Positions 33,501 through 41,549 of a stretch of 64,000 nucleotides of DNA are shown piece by piece. Numbering within the stretch: the stretch's first letter is position 1; each line of letters opens with the position of its first letter. The position numbers were made by a program, and so were the translations under genes. The stretch is from Trifolium pratense (taxonomy: Eukaryota; Streptophyta; Magnoliopsida; Fabales; Fabaceae): the NCBI RefSeq assembly GCF_020283565.1, contig NC_060065.1, positions 20,622,866-20,686,865 of the forward strand, in the 5' to 3' direction. The notes below the pieces were generated by a model. It ran no database searches. It had not been told where the DNA came from and saw only the letters and a program-made list of their open reading frames with translations.

Positions 33501-36500
33501 CGATCTGCCTATACATCCGGAGTCTGATGATCAAAATTCTTTTTCTCATTTGTTTGTCAGTCAGATTAAGTGATATTGAACGGTTGGATTGATAAAATTC
33601 GAAATTTCCATTCAAAATCGATAGTTTTAGTCAAACTGCATGACCTTTTCATTAAAACTACCTTTCCGGCGAGACTATTATTGAGATCTGCCTATACATC
33701 CGGATTCCGATGATCAAAATTCTTTTTCTAATTTATTTTTTAGTCCATTTAAGTGATATTGAATGGTCGGATTGATAAATTTCAAAATTTCCAATCAAAA
33801 TCGATGAAAAATTTTGGATGTTAGCGATGAAAATTTTAAACTAATTTTTAATGTTTGCTCGACTTCTTTTAATATACCTTTTAATATTACAATTATTATT
33901 TTTTATTGTTACATATCGAAATTCTAGTTCTGTGTGAAAATTTGAGATAGATTTCACATCAAAATATTACAAACTTTTTTAATTATTTTTTTATGCGAAA
34001 AGTAAATTTAATTACTCTACTAAGGTTTCAATTTTTTTTAAAGAAAAAAAAACAAGAAGTGAATTTCTTTCGGTTAATTTTTGACAAATAATCTGACTTG
34101 ATTAAAAAAAAAAAACTAATTTGACTGTCTGTCAAAAACAAATAAATAAATTTGACTATAACTTTACAAGTGATAAGTATAGGAGTACATGTTAAAACTT
34201 AAAACCCTAAATTTGACTATAATTTACCTTGCGCCGCTCCACTCTCTTTCCCTCTTCCTTTTCGGCTTTCTTTCGTTGTAACAGAAACCTCCGTTTCTCT
34301 CTAAATTCTCAGCCTCCACATACCTCAAAAGGAGAATCTAAGATCAGATCTAGGTTTCTCTCATCATCCTCTCCTTCGTAACCGATTGAAATCGCAAAAT
34401 GATTGAGATTTTGAAATATGGTTTCGTGTTGTCAGTGTGGGTCGCGGAAAAGAAACTCATCGGTGGTGATTTACCAGCGAAGTAGTGAAGTACGTTATTT
34501 CTCTCTCTTGTTTCATCTTATCTTTCTTCTCATTTGCTTAATTTCGCACTGTCTTCGTCATTTATGTTCTTTCTGATTTTATTTTTTCGATTGCAGAAAT
34601 GAACTCAAGTCAAAAGTTTGTTTTCAGGTATGAACATTCAAGTTATTGTTGTTGAAATTTATGGCAACATAATATTACCCTATGAGTTATGGAGTTAGAA
34701 AGAGATATAATCAGTATTTGATAGGACAATGGATATATAATTGAATCTGGTTTGGTTGGTGTTGCAGGACGTTCAGGGGAATATTCAATCTCCAATGATT
34801 CTTGTTGATCTTTTTGTTGCTGCTTTATGATAGTATCTGGTCTTGGTTTGGAGATGCTGGTGGTGGCTGGTGGATTATTATGCTTGTGTGACCTTGTGTT
34901 GTTTGACATTGGCTAATGTAAGTTATTGGGGCTGGTTATATTTGTAGATGTTTTAAGTAGATAATAAAGCTTGTAGAATGGTACGGATGCCTAAAAAAAA
35001 CGCTTGTAGAATGGTACTAAATTTAGAGCTTATTGAATTGGTGTATATTGGTCAATCTTAGTTTTTGTAGACTAATATATGATTTTGAAATTGTTTTCAG
35101 AGAGATGCAAACAGAACTATAACAATGTGCAAGAGCTACTTCAACAAGTGAGGAGGAACAACCTTTCATGGGACACTTGCATTTTGTTTTTATGTAAATA
35201 TTTTAGTGATAATATTTGTAGAGCTCATTATTTACTTGACTTGGAAATAGTTATATATTAATGTAATTTTGTAACATTTGAATGAAATAATTTTTATGAG
35301 GCTCAGTTTATTCACTACAAGAAAACATGATATTGTTGACCAAATTTATTGAGGGCTAAAAGCCCTCAGGAATGTATTTTTACGTTAGTGAAGACTTTCA
35401 TCCGTTAGTAATGCATTTTTCCTTTCTTGAAGAACGAAAATATTCTGACTGGTCATTAGTGACGGCTATAGGCCGTCAGTATTTCCTGTAACCGTTGAGC
35501 TTTTATGGCGCATCATGGCTGTCAGTAATTCATGTTACTTTATGACGGCTACAGGCCGTCAGTATTCTTTGACCGTTGTGCATTATTGGCGCCTGCTGGC
35601 CGCCAGTAATGCATGTTCGAAATTTGAAAAAGAATGCAACGGTCACTTGCACTTACACTTAATAATTTATTCACTTCTCCTACTTCTCCTATATATAACT
35701 CATTCCACTTTCACTTCATTTTTACATTTTCATTCTCTTTCTAAATTTTCTCTAACTTCTCTCTTAAATTTTATACTTTCAACTTTCATATTTTCATCCA
35801 AAAAGTGGTAAGTGTTGTGTTTTACTTTTCCAAAGTTAAAATTTTTGTTTTGTTATTTAAATGTATATGTTCTAATATTTGTTGTTTACCATTTTTATTA
35901 GCAAGTCTTATTATCGTGGTCGTCGGAGGTTGTGGGTTAGGAGCGGAGTTCGTGGGCTAGGAGCGCGCCAAGTAAGAATCTACTCGGCACCCAAGTAAGT
36001 AACGTAATTTTAATTTATAATACTTAGTGATAGTTTTTTTTACCGTATGCTTAGTAACAGTTATTAATTAGTATTTTGTAATTTGTTACTAATATTTTCT
36101 TATCACTATGTATAAAAATTATTGTTTTTGAAAAAAAAAATAAAACAAATATATTTAAATTTGATTATTTCGAAAACAGTAAAAAAAAATTAAAAAAAGT
36201 TTTTTTTTAAAAAAAAAAACAGTATATTTATATTCTTTTTTTTTAAACCGAAATTTTTAAAAAATTCTTTTTAAAAAAGATAAACTTCTTCCCGAATCAA
36301 GCCAGCTTTGATCCCAATCAAGCCCCAAACTTCGTTCATAGGTCTGTGGCACGACCTCCGCGAGCGACACTCCCCCCAGTCATAATAAATGAGGGAGGTA
36401 GAGGCCGAGGCCAAGGAAGGCCGCGTCAGCCAACATACAGTGGCAAGGGGAAGCGACCACTAGATCAGCCGCCTGACCAACCTTGATGTGTAATTTTAAT

Positions 36501-39500
36501 TATTTGTTGTTGATTTAATTATTTGTATAACATAACGACAATTTATATTATGTTTAATTGTTTTCTTTTTGTAATGACAATATTATTGTTATGTTTAATT
36601 ATGCTTATGTTAAGTATTTTTATTATGTTTTTAATTAAATTTTAATATTTTTTTGTAAAAATAAAATTATATTTAATATTTTTTTAATTATTTATTATGC
36701 AGTATATTTTTTTAAAAAAATTAAATTATTAAAACTAGAATTTTTAAAAAATAATTTAATAATTTAATTATTTAAAAATCAATATTATTAATATTGATTT
36801 TTAAATAATTAAATTATTAAAAATCAATAATATTAATTTAATTTAATTATGTTTTTAAAAAAATTAAATTATTAAAACTAGAATTTTTAAAAAATAATTT
36901 AATAATTTAATTATTTAAAAATCAATATTATTAATATTGATTTTTAAATAATTAAATTATTAAATTATTTTTTTTAAATTAATTAAACCTTACTGACGGC
37001 TGCAGACCGCCAGGAATTCACCCTCGAATTCCGTTATTGGCGGCTGCAGGCCGTCACAAATGCATTGCCTTTTTGATGAGACTGTTGTCCTTTATTGGCG
37101 GCTCCAGGCCGTCAGTAACGTTATTGACGGTCCTGGGCCACCAGTAACCATTACCGGCGAGTATTTTGCTGAGGGTCCATGGCCGTCAGTAATGCATGTA
37201 TTTTTGACGAAAATTGTGCATTACTGAGGGCTTTTGGCCGCCAGTAAATCATTGTTTTCTTGTAGTGATTTCAAACTACAATTTAAATATTAATTTTTGT
37301 TTTTGGATTATATCTTTAATATTATGATAAAATCTATTACATAATTTTATATATTTTATTTTCAATTTAATTTAATTTTTTCATATTATTGCTGAAAATA
37401 GCTATTTTTATTTTTTTTTAAAATGTCCAATACAATTCCTACGAAAATTTAGTAGGTAACGTGCTGACACATTCTGACTAAAGTTGTTGCTGACACAAAT
37501 ACATTTCCCACGAAAATTTCGTAGGTAATGTGCTGGCGCTGACACAAATGCGTTTCCTACAAAGTTGGTCGGAAATGTTGTAGGAATAGTCAGCTTTTTA
37601 CCTACAAACCTCTTCGTCGGAAATGTCATAGGAAATGCTACATTTCCTACGAAAATAGGCACTATTCCCACGAAATTTTTTGTAGGTAATGCAGGGAATT
37701 CTTGTAGTGAATTTGGCTTCTTTCCATTGTTTTGAGTTTTACTCAATCTGCAAGTGAGTTTTCTGAAAAATTAGGATTGGCTTTACTGTCATTGCAGGAA
37801 AAGGATTTGAAAAGGGCTGATACTATTGGTAGTTCAAGCATTTGTGGAGGGCCCTTAAATATTTGTTAGCAGGGGGTATTTCTTGTAAAATGTGTGATAT
37901 TTGTGTAGTTGTCATGATGTATTAGGTCATCTTTGTATGAGCTTGTATTATTTGTATCCGGCTTTCAAGCACATGATTTGGTGGAAGCCCTACAACCTTT
38001 CAGAGCAGGGGTGAGTTTGTCATAGACATTCGGCACATACGCATTGCGATCATTGCAGTGTAAAATAATTTTACATTTACACACCATATATTTGTTGAGA
38101 GGTGTTTGACATACACAATTGTGATAAACTTTAAATATCAAAGTTTTCTTCAAATCTCAAGTAGATAAGGGTATTCGGGATTTGAATTACTTTTTTCTTA
38201 GATGAATACGAAGTGTAGAGACAAACTAATGTGGTTGTTACAATGACTAAAATTGTCTGATAATGCGGTTATAATGCAGCCCGTACATGTAATTGCAAAT
38301 CACACCGCAAGTAACTCTGATCTCTCACTTCATGAGATCTTAATATAATGGATGTTGTAAATCGGTGCTAAGTAAATATGTTTTTTTGTTAGAAAATATA
38401 TTATTGAGTAAATATGTGATAGTTTAACCCTATATATATAACTTTTTTTTTTTTGACAAAAGTATATGTATAGTATAACTTAATGTTATGGTTGGGGTGC
38501 TAGTGTACTACTAGTATATTAATTTAATGGACTTAAAATTATTTATTCTCTATTTGATGGTAGTTTTTTATTTTATTTGTGTTTTAATTATCAGGTTCAT
38601 AAGTTATAGTTCCAATGGCAATGTTGATATTAATTGATTGATCGTCTTCACCTAAGTTTACATTTAAAATTTCACAATTATGTGAGTTTTAGTAGTAATT
38701 GTCACTTTGTTTAAAAACTAAATTTGATTACCAGTCTTGAATTTTGTTAAAATTTAGTAGTTTTATGTACACTTTTTATATATTGATGCACTTATATATT
38801 AGGCCTTTTATGGTCTATTTTTTAAAACAACAAATATTAGTATTTTTAATTTTATGTTCCGGTGTAGATTGAAATATCGATTTTTTCACTACCAAAAAAA
38901 AAAAGAAATATCGATTTTTTATCACTCCATATATTAACTCCGAGCAACAACCACCAAACCATTATATCCTTTTTTATGGTCAAATTGCCTTGAGAATTTA
39001 TGGTGATTTCTATACAAAAACCGGAAAGCTATGAGACATGGAAGAATTTTTTTTTAAAAATAAACAAAAACTAGGGTTCCAATGCCATATACCTCTAAAA
39101 AGAATTATATATGCAAAGGAAAATGTTATTTAGTCCGAATTTTATATGCAAATTGAAGAGTGTGTATTGTCCTTTTTAATATATAAATGTATCTAAGATT
39201 TAGTAAAATATAAGAGGAAGGGGATTCTCTCCATTGTAAATTTTGTCAAGTTAAATCTCAACCACAAATTTGTTTTTGTTGCAATATGATCATATCATAA
39301 CAAAATTAAAAAAATGAAAGGTTAAGATCTCCACATTAATTCCTCCCGTGAAAATCACACGAGAGAGGATCGGTTCCCTATATAAGATAATAAGATCATC
39401 TATGATTTCATGCTAAAGGACGACTAATATGAACCTGATTTAAATGTGATCTATATAATTTTTAGTAAATTTTAATAAAATATTATAATTTTTCTTTTTT

Positions 39501-40342
39501 CTTTTTTTTAACTAAAAATAATAAAAGTTAGAGAAAAAATGTATATGCACAGACAGTGTAAACTAATTTTACACTATCAATCAATACCAACCGTGCATTC
39601 CGCCAAATCATCCCACTATACCCCACAATAATTGTATGACATGAAGATATGTTTGATTCTTATCGGATGTCGGTGTAAAATTATGACATGAAGAAATGTT
39701 TGATTCTTATTGGATGTTGGTGAAAAATTAAATTACACTGACACAACATATCCATTAAACTCTAAAAGTTAACCCATAAACTATTTCTTAAAATTCTATA
39801 TTAGACACATACTCATCTAACATGGAAAAAAAAACCTACCCGCACACTTAAACGTAGAGTAAAACTTACTTAGTCACAATCACAAATTAAATATATTTAG
39901 ACATACATACAGAAATTAGAAAGAAAAAAAACATAAAAGAAAAATTTATTAACTAATGTTAAATGATTTGGTATTTTGCATATGGAAGAATTGCCACTTA
40001 AACATAAACATATAATATAGATATAGTCAGCAATTGTACTCACTAAACATATATAGACACAAAAACACAAATATGTTTGTATAAAATTTAATAGCTCAAT
40101 CACAAAATAAAAGTGCAAAGCAATTAATTAAATAATCTAAAACAAGTACATGACACATACCTTGAGCTAGCAAATTCATAAAGCCTTCCTCTTGGTGAGA
40201 AAACAATAAGAGCAACTTCAGCATCACACAACACTGACAATTCAAAAGCTTTCTTCAACAAACCATTTCTCCTCTTTGAAAATGTTACTTGTCTACTTGT
40301 TGGATTTTCTATACGTTTCATTTGAGTTTTTCCTCTCACCAT
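18670..40342 (-). CDS. SOC1-like: SOC1-like (TM3 clade) MIKC MADS-box transcription factor, seven coding exons
   Basis: This transcription factor is predicted to bind CArG boxes in the nucleus as a dimer and promote flowering. Seven exons (182, 85, 62, 100, 42, 42, 162 bp) with GT-AG borders and consistent phases give 224 codons, close to the usual SOC1 length. The MADS domain ([18 protein letters not shown] start, through LYEFASS) fills exon 1. The I region follows ([11 protein letters not shown]). The K domain with its amphipathic helices is in exons 3-6 ([39 protein letters not shown]). The C-terminus ends with the SOC1-family motif [10 protein letters not shown] and RRIPPKI. The 62-100-42-42 exon pattern is canonical for MIKC genes. 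Introns 1 and 2 are about 11.1 and 9.2 kb because of inserted repeats. No stop or shift is seen, so the gene looks intact. AGL14/19-like clade members are the main alternative name. Confidence 0.93.
18924..18965 (-). CDS. SOC1-like: SOC1-like exon 6
   Basis: It is 42 bp in phase 0, acceptor ACAATTCAG, donor GAGAAG|GTGAAT. It encodes [14 protein letters not shown], the end of the K helices. Confidence 0.92.
19340..19381 (-). CDS. SOC1-like: SOC1-like exon 5
   Basis: It is 42 bp in phase 0, acceptor ATTATTCAG, donor GAAAAG|GTACGA. It encodes [14 protein letters not shown]. Confidence 0.92.
19500..19599 (-). CDS. SOC1-like: SOC1-like exon 4 (K domain)
   Basis: It is 100 bp, acceptor CCGTCAG, donor AAAAAG|GTCAAC (a weak donor). 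It encodes [19 protein letters not shown] followed by QQLEKS-type helix residues. Confidence 0.93.
19738..19799 (-). CDS. SOC1-like: SOC1-like exon 3 (start of K domain)
   Basis: It is 62 bp, acceptor TTTACAG, donor AAACG|GTTAAT. It encodes [20 protein letters not shown] and two bases of the next Arg. Confidence 0.93.
20020..20157 (+). mobile_element. SINE (tRNA-derived) in intron 2
   Basis: A tRNA-like head has an A box (TGAGCTTAGCTCAATTGGT) and a B box (GGGTTCGAACCCTGG). A short body and an oligo(A) tail follow. It is flanked by an exact 17-bp duplication AGTATTATAAAATAAAT (20003-20019 and 20158-20174). Confidence 0.9.
20690..20955 (+). repeat. LTR-like tail, left copy
   Basis: CTCTTTATCTTG ... 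TCATTATTATTTCCTCCACT ... AATTCAGAACA resembles 23065-23247 and, more weakly, the 3' end of the copia LTR at 18060-18256. It is probably the R/U5 end of an old Tnt1-like LTR. Confidence 0.5.
22047..22672 (+). mobile_element. hAT-type MITE inserted in the transposase relic
   Basis: The ends are CAGGGCCGGC and (inverted) TAGGGCCGGT; the 8-bp target duplication ATGACTAT is exact (22039-22046 and 22673-22680). Length is 626 bp. There is no transposase of its own. Confidence 0.88.
22459..22530 (-). other. tRNA-like sequence inside the hAT MITE
   Basis: On the minus strand TGCTCCAATGGTAGTGCGC resembles an A box and GGTCGCTAGTTCGACC a B box. Acceptor-stem pairing is poor, so it is probably a relic rather than a working tRNA gene. 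Confidence 0.35.
22850..23247 (+). repeat. LTR-like tail, right copy
   Basis: GGATCGGAGAGTCGCTCTCGC ... CTCTTTATCTTG ... TCATTATTATTTGCTTCACTC ... TTCGAATTCACAATA resembles 20690-20955 and the copia LTR near 18040-18256. A purine-rich run precedes it near 22815. Confidence 0.5.
23248..23804. other. Intron 2 sequence without recognised features
   Basis: This is AT-rich noncoding sequence between the LTR-like tail and the copia insertion. Short ORFs are present but show no family features. Confidence 0.5.
23810..24101 (-). repeat. 3' LTR of the intronic copia element
   Basis: On the minus strand it starts TGACAAAATG and ends TTCTTGTTA. The polypurine tract GAGGGGGTG precedes it, and the pol stop codon TGA overlaps the LTR start. 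Confidence 0.93.
24099..27176 (-). CDS. pol: Pol of the intronic copia element (integrase, RT, RNase H)
   Basis: A 1025-codon frame lies directly downstream of the in-frame TAG at 27177-27179. GAG-pre-integrase ([14 protein letters not shown]) is followed by the integrase core with [15 protein letters not shown] and [11 protein letters not shown], covering the DDE residues. The RT shows [41 protein letters not shown] and catalytic [11 protein letters not shown]. RNase H shows [23 protein letters not shown] and [12 protein letters not shown], ending in ADILTKAL. All catalytic motifs are present and no shift is seen. With the TAG read through, the enzyme set would be complete. This makes it the best preserved pol in the window. 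Confidence 0.94.
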   Translation of the reverse strand: MPHFSFNLISVSRVTSDLDCVFAFTDTLCFIQNSMQKMIGSGRLINGLYYLEGTQSQSSLPTGKHCNALGIPKTALWHFRFGHTSQKRLEILHKLYPNIDINKDEFCCDICHLAKQRKLPHDLSNSRASSCLELLHMDIWGPFATPTPHGHRYFLTIVDDHTRFTWIILLKGKFETASKIQEFIQFSEEHFGHKVKYLRSDNGPEFLCLSKYYVSKGIIHQTSCVNTPQQNGRVERKHQCILNIARALMIQSHLPPRYWGYAVLHSVFIMNRVPSNAIQGEIPFTALHNKLPDLSQLKVFGSLCYVSNQDHHRSKLDHRARKCVYLGVKPGMKGYVALDLHNHEILVSRSVVFEETIFPYPVNPSKPSWEYLVPPTNIHSSHIAPNITTNDQETTNSPSIHQNVPHIDHIPYPVTQNSRSPVDHTSSPTSPIDNDQQNDSTSPISIPPPESPPTIPLRKSTRTSKPPSHLLDYHCNSITHTTPYPISHFISHDNLSPSYSTYFFSLLTDKEPDSYAEASKHNCWIKAMQHELTALANNNTWIIVDLPAGVKPIGNKWVYKIKRKADGSIDRYKARLVAKGYNQIEGVDYFQTFSPVAKMTTIRTVLAVATIQNWHIHQLDVDNAFLHGDLDEDVYMKLPQGLQGTSTNQVCKLTKSLYGLKQASRKWYEKLSQFLTTIGYTQMLSDPTLFTKSTKDSFTTILVYVDDIVLTGNSLAEIEATKSRLHKAFGIKDIGTLKFFLGLEVAHSQQGITLCQRKYCLDLLTETGTLGCKPSSVPMDPSNRLHHDDSEPHPNITEYRALVGKLLYLTSTRPDIAFPVQQLSQFLDAPTSAHFKAAQKVLRYLKGNPGTGLFFPRNSSLQLMGFSDADWGGCPDSRRSITGYCFFIGQSLICWKSKKQLTVSKSSSEAEYRALASATCELQWLSYLLRDLQVHTDKLPALYCDSQSALHIATNPVFHERTKHLDIDCHIVRERLQEGLMKLLPISGYNQLADILTKALHPANFHRLFSNLGLINIFRPQLEGV
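27177..28511 (-). CDS. gag: Gag and protease of the intronic copia element
   Basis: The first ATG in context is at 28509-28511 (MVRPRASSS). Upstream in-frame residues would read through the primer site and LTR. A copia gag domain ([16 protein letters not shown], then [12 protein letters not shown] and [14 protein letters not shown]) occupies about residues 40-230. A CCHC knuckle of the [14 protein letters not shown] form lies near residue 280. The protease motif [12 protein letters not shown] is close to the end. The frame stops at TAG 27177-27179, immediately before the Met that opens pol, in the same frame. This may be a point mutation or a readthrough stop; position between protease and integrase is unusual for copia readthrough, so mutation is more likely. 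Confidence 0.92.
   Translation of the reverse strand: MVRPRASSSNMNEMPAFPTLSDPSQNPYYVHPNESATAALVTPPLDGKNYHAWSRSMMKAVIMKNKLRFLDGSCPMPDRFDPSYEPWIRCNNLVLSWLMNSVIPAISQSLVYTDSASQAWNDLKARFSRADRVRVSTLQRELYALRQDSSSVTEFFTKLKSLWQELELYRPIPNCTCTFPCVCEAMQNAKKFREEDLILLFLTGLNDNYVMARSHILMMEPFPQLNSVFGMIIQHEGLNKLDVVDDPTEQSSAAINFTRQAYGKGSIPPKSDKKCTYCHKNNHVVDNCFRKHGFPPGYRFRDGTVVGSKGQGQASANCVDSADSELKDQTDNRMATFSTEEYQALMSLLKSSTKPTGEGPSQVHNVTRCVASSYSDKQGTNPNFLDMWILDSGATDHVCASLSLFTAYKEVPPIPVKLPNGSIVSTNIIGDINITSQLTLKNVL
28608..28625 (-). other. Primer binding site of the intronic copia element
   Basis: TGGTATCAGAGCGTCTC on the minus strand directly follows the LTR end and matches the initiator-tRNA-Met type. Confidence 0.9.
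28626..28917 (-). repeat. 5' LTR of the intronic copia element
   Basis: It is 292 bp and differs from the 3' LTR near 28674 and 28702. Confidence 0.95.
28973..29057 (-). CDS. SOC1-like: SOC1-like exon 2 (I region)
   Basis: It is 85 bp between acceptor GATACAG and donor CTCAG|GTTAAT. It completes a split Ser codon and encodes [13 protein letters not shown] and a short Asn/Ser/Glu-rich linker ending in Gln. It lies only 56 bp from the copia insertion in intron 2. Confidence 0.9.
29061..32544. other. Intron 1, distal part, mostly unassigned
   Basis: This is AT-rich. It includes an (AT)n tract at 30519-30567. A less AT-rich patch is at 31080-31230 (CAATGCAGTGGCAGAGAC...). Two short segments with CTTCGTCGGAATTG or CTTCGTAGGAATTG (31420-31565) resemble CACTA subterminal sequence at 37560-37640. 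No gene is recognised. Confidence 0.5.
30519..30567 (+). repeat. (AT)n microsatellite in intron 1
   Basis: About 49 bp of AT dinucleotide after an oligo(A) run. Confidence 0.95.
32545..33815 (+). repeat. Tandem satellite, about seven units of about 183 bp
   Basis: The motif CATCCGGAGTCCGATGATC recurs at about 32600, 32784, 32967, 33150, 33333, 33517 and 33700. Each unit also has GTGATATTGAACGGTCGGAT and TTTTAGTCAAACTTCATGACC. Units differ from each other by a number of substitutions and small indels. The array ends by breaking down into AT-rich sequence after 33815. Confidence 0.9.
34230..35300 (+). ncRNA. Possible spliced transcript nested in intron 1, antisense to SOC1-like
   Basis: A C/T-rich leader (CTCTCTTTCCCTCTTCC, near 34245) precedes an ATG at 34400 with a 28-codon frame ending TAG. 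Exon-like blocks follow, with splice-like borders: acceptor TTGCAG near 34597, donor CAG|GTATGA near 34628, acceptor GTTGCAG near 34768, and acceptor TTTTCAG near 35100. The last block ends in T/A-rich sequence with AATGAAATAA. Composition is clearly less AT-rich than the surroundings. A CACTA element begins 13 bp beyond. No protein family is recognised, so it could be a noncoding RNA gene or a captured gene fragment. Confidence 0.3.
35313..37267 (+). mobile_element. Non-autonomous CACTA (CMC/EnSpm) element in intron 1
   Basis: Terminal inverted repeats CACTACAAGAAAACA and TGTTTTCTTGTAGTG are flanked by the exact 3-bp duplication ATT (35310-35312 and 37268-37270). Subterminal arrays of hairpin-like GACGGC...GCCGTCAGTAATGC occur at both ends (35450-35610 and 36990-37250), as expected for transposase binding. 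The 1955-bp element has no transposase. Inside are a short spliced-looking segment (35800-36000) and a Pro/Arg/Gly-rich stretch at 36290-36490 that may be a relic of a host or element gene. Confidence 0.93.
36690..36985. repeat. Duplicated long AT palindrome inside the CACTA element
   Basis: AATAATTTAATTATTTAAAA with its inverted copy around the centre CAATATTATTAATATTG occurs twice, about 147 bp apart (centres near 36788 and 36935). Each can form a hairpin with arms near 30 bp. Confidence 0.85.
37405..37709 (+). mobile_element. Right end of a second CACTA-like element
   Basis: The segment ends AGGGAATTCTTGTAGTG, a CACTA terminal sequence, preceded by repeated, alternately oriented TTTCCTACGAAA or TTCGTAGGTAATG subterminal motifs. 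I do not find the matching left end in the neighbourhood, so it is probably truncated. A minus-strand 112-codon ORF here is a by-product of these motifs. Confidence 0.65.
37710..40123. other. Intron 1, proximal part
   Basis: Mostly AT-rich noncoding sequence. At 37797-37870 an acceptor-like CATTGCAG precedes a short open frame ([18 protein letters not shown]) ending TAG. It may be the terminal exon of the same captured or nested transcript seen at 34230-35300, with the CACTA elements between. No other feature is supported. Confidence 0.35.
40161..40342 (-). CDS. SOC1-like: SOC1-like exon 1 (MADS domain)
   Basis: It is 182 bp, 60 codons plus 2 bases, from ATG at 40342. Donor TCAAG|GTATGTG. 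It holds the complete MADS domain with the invariant [20 protein letters not shown] helix and [11 protein letters not shown] strand. Confidence 0.95.
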
Positions 40343-40899
40343 CTTTTCTTCTCTTTAATTTCCTCAAATCACGACCAACAAAAAAAAAAGGCATAAAAAT
40401 CACAAAAATACTTATAAATAAAATAGATTTAAAAACTTTTTTTTGAACGAAATAGATTTAAAAACTTAAAAATGAAATAGTCACAAAAGAGCTATCCTTA
40501 CCAAGTAGGAGTTAAGAACAAAAAAAAATAAGCCTTCTATCGAAAAAGGGGGTGAAAATATTAATTAGACTTTAATTTAAGATCCAAAATCTATAGGAGA
40601 TGGAAAAAATATTGCAAAAGATTAGAATCACTTACCACACAATAAAACTAAAAGAATAAAAATTCTTAAGGGTGATTAAAATATATGAAGATGAAAGAAA
40701 CAAAGAAATGGGACGTTAATTAAAAGAGAGAGACTTGTCAAAGTATTTTGATGAGTAAATTAAATGGTGTAAAATATATAGCTTCCTAGATGTATCCCAA
40801 AAAAAATTCCTAGAAAAAGGGTCTAAATTAACATCTACAAAGATTTAAATCTCATATCAAGGAAGGGATTTTCTGATTAATGATATAATTATAACTTAC

Positions 40900-41100
40900 C
40901 AGCAAGAAAAGCAACTTCAAAAGGAAATAGATTTGCACCAAATAGACAAAATCAAAGAAAATATTTTGATCAAAGGAAGGAATAGGAATAAAGGGTTGTG
41001 ACTAGAAAGGGAAAAAGAAAAAGGACAAAAATGTTGGATGGCTAAGGAATCAAAAGAAAGAAGAAATTTAGCACCCCAAAAAGAGAGTATATAGTTGAGA
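40900..41100 (-). promoter_or_regulatory. Probable 5'-UTR exon and core promoter of the SOC1-like gene
   Basis: On the minus strand a TATATA box (near 41090) is followed by a pyrimidine-rich leader (TTCTTCTTTC, CTTTTTCTTTTTCCC) that ends at CTTGCTG|GTAAGTTAT, a strong donor at 40899. A weak acceptor (TTTGAG) at about 40363 would place the second UTR piece 20 bases before the ATG. A 5'-UTR intron is known in SOC1 genes. No coding potential is seen. The start site is a guess. Confidence 0.45.
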
Positions 41101-41140
41101 GAAACAGAAAAAGTAGTGATGCATAATTGAGGTAAGTTCA

Positions 41141-41549
41141 AAGGTAAAGGGTTGGATTTGGATTTGAGCTATTTTAGCTAAGACACAAACCTACCTTTCC
41201 TTATTAATCAAAACCTGATCCCATCTTTGCTTCCACAGCTACCCCACCATATTAAGAAATATTTTTTCTTGTAATAAAATAATGAAACCTCATATTTTTC
41301 CTTGTTTTAGTAAAATTAAATTCTATTGGCCCCAAAAGGAGAAATTTCTAATTTAAAGTCAATAGTAATTTAAAAATGATACTGCAGAATTTTCTATGAA
41401 AGGAAAAAGGAAATAAATTCTCTATAAAGAAAGGACATATATAGAAGTATATCATGCTTTGCCAACTCATCTCCCAATGCCAGGTTTCAATTATTTGATG
41501 GTGAATTGTCAATTTTTCATTTGTGCTTTTATCAAATAAGATTGAGTAA
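41141..41549. promoter_or_regulatory. Upstream region of the SOC1-like gene
   Basis: The region lies between the presumed start site and an inverted-repeat element. It is AT-rich and has no coding potential. Specific regulatory sites cannot be assigned by eye. Confidence 0.35.

Noticed and set aside
32545..33815. A CRISPR-like array
   Set aside because: The units are about 183 bp and similar over their whole length, so this is a tandem satellite, not repeats with unique spacers; the genome is eukaryotic.
37408..37746. A 112-codon Pro/Phe/Thr-rich minus-strand ORF
   Set aside because: It is a translation of repeated CACTA subterminal motifs and runs past the transposon end.
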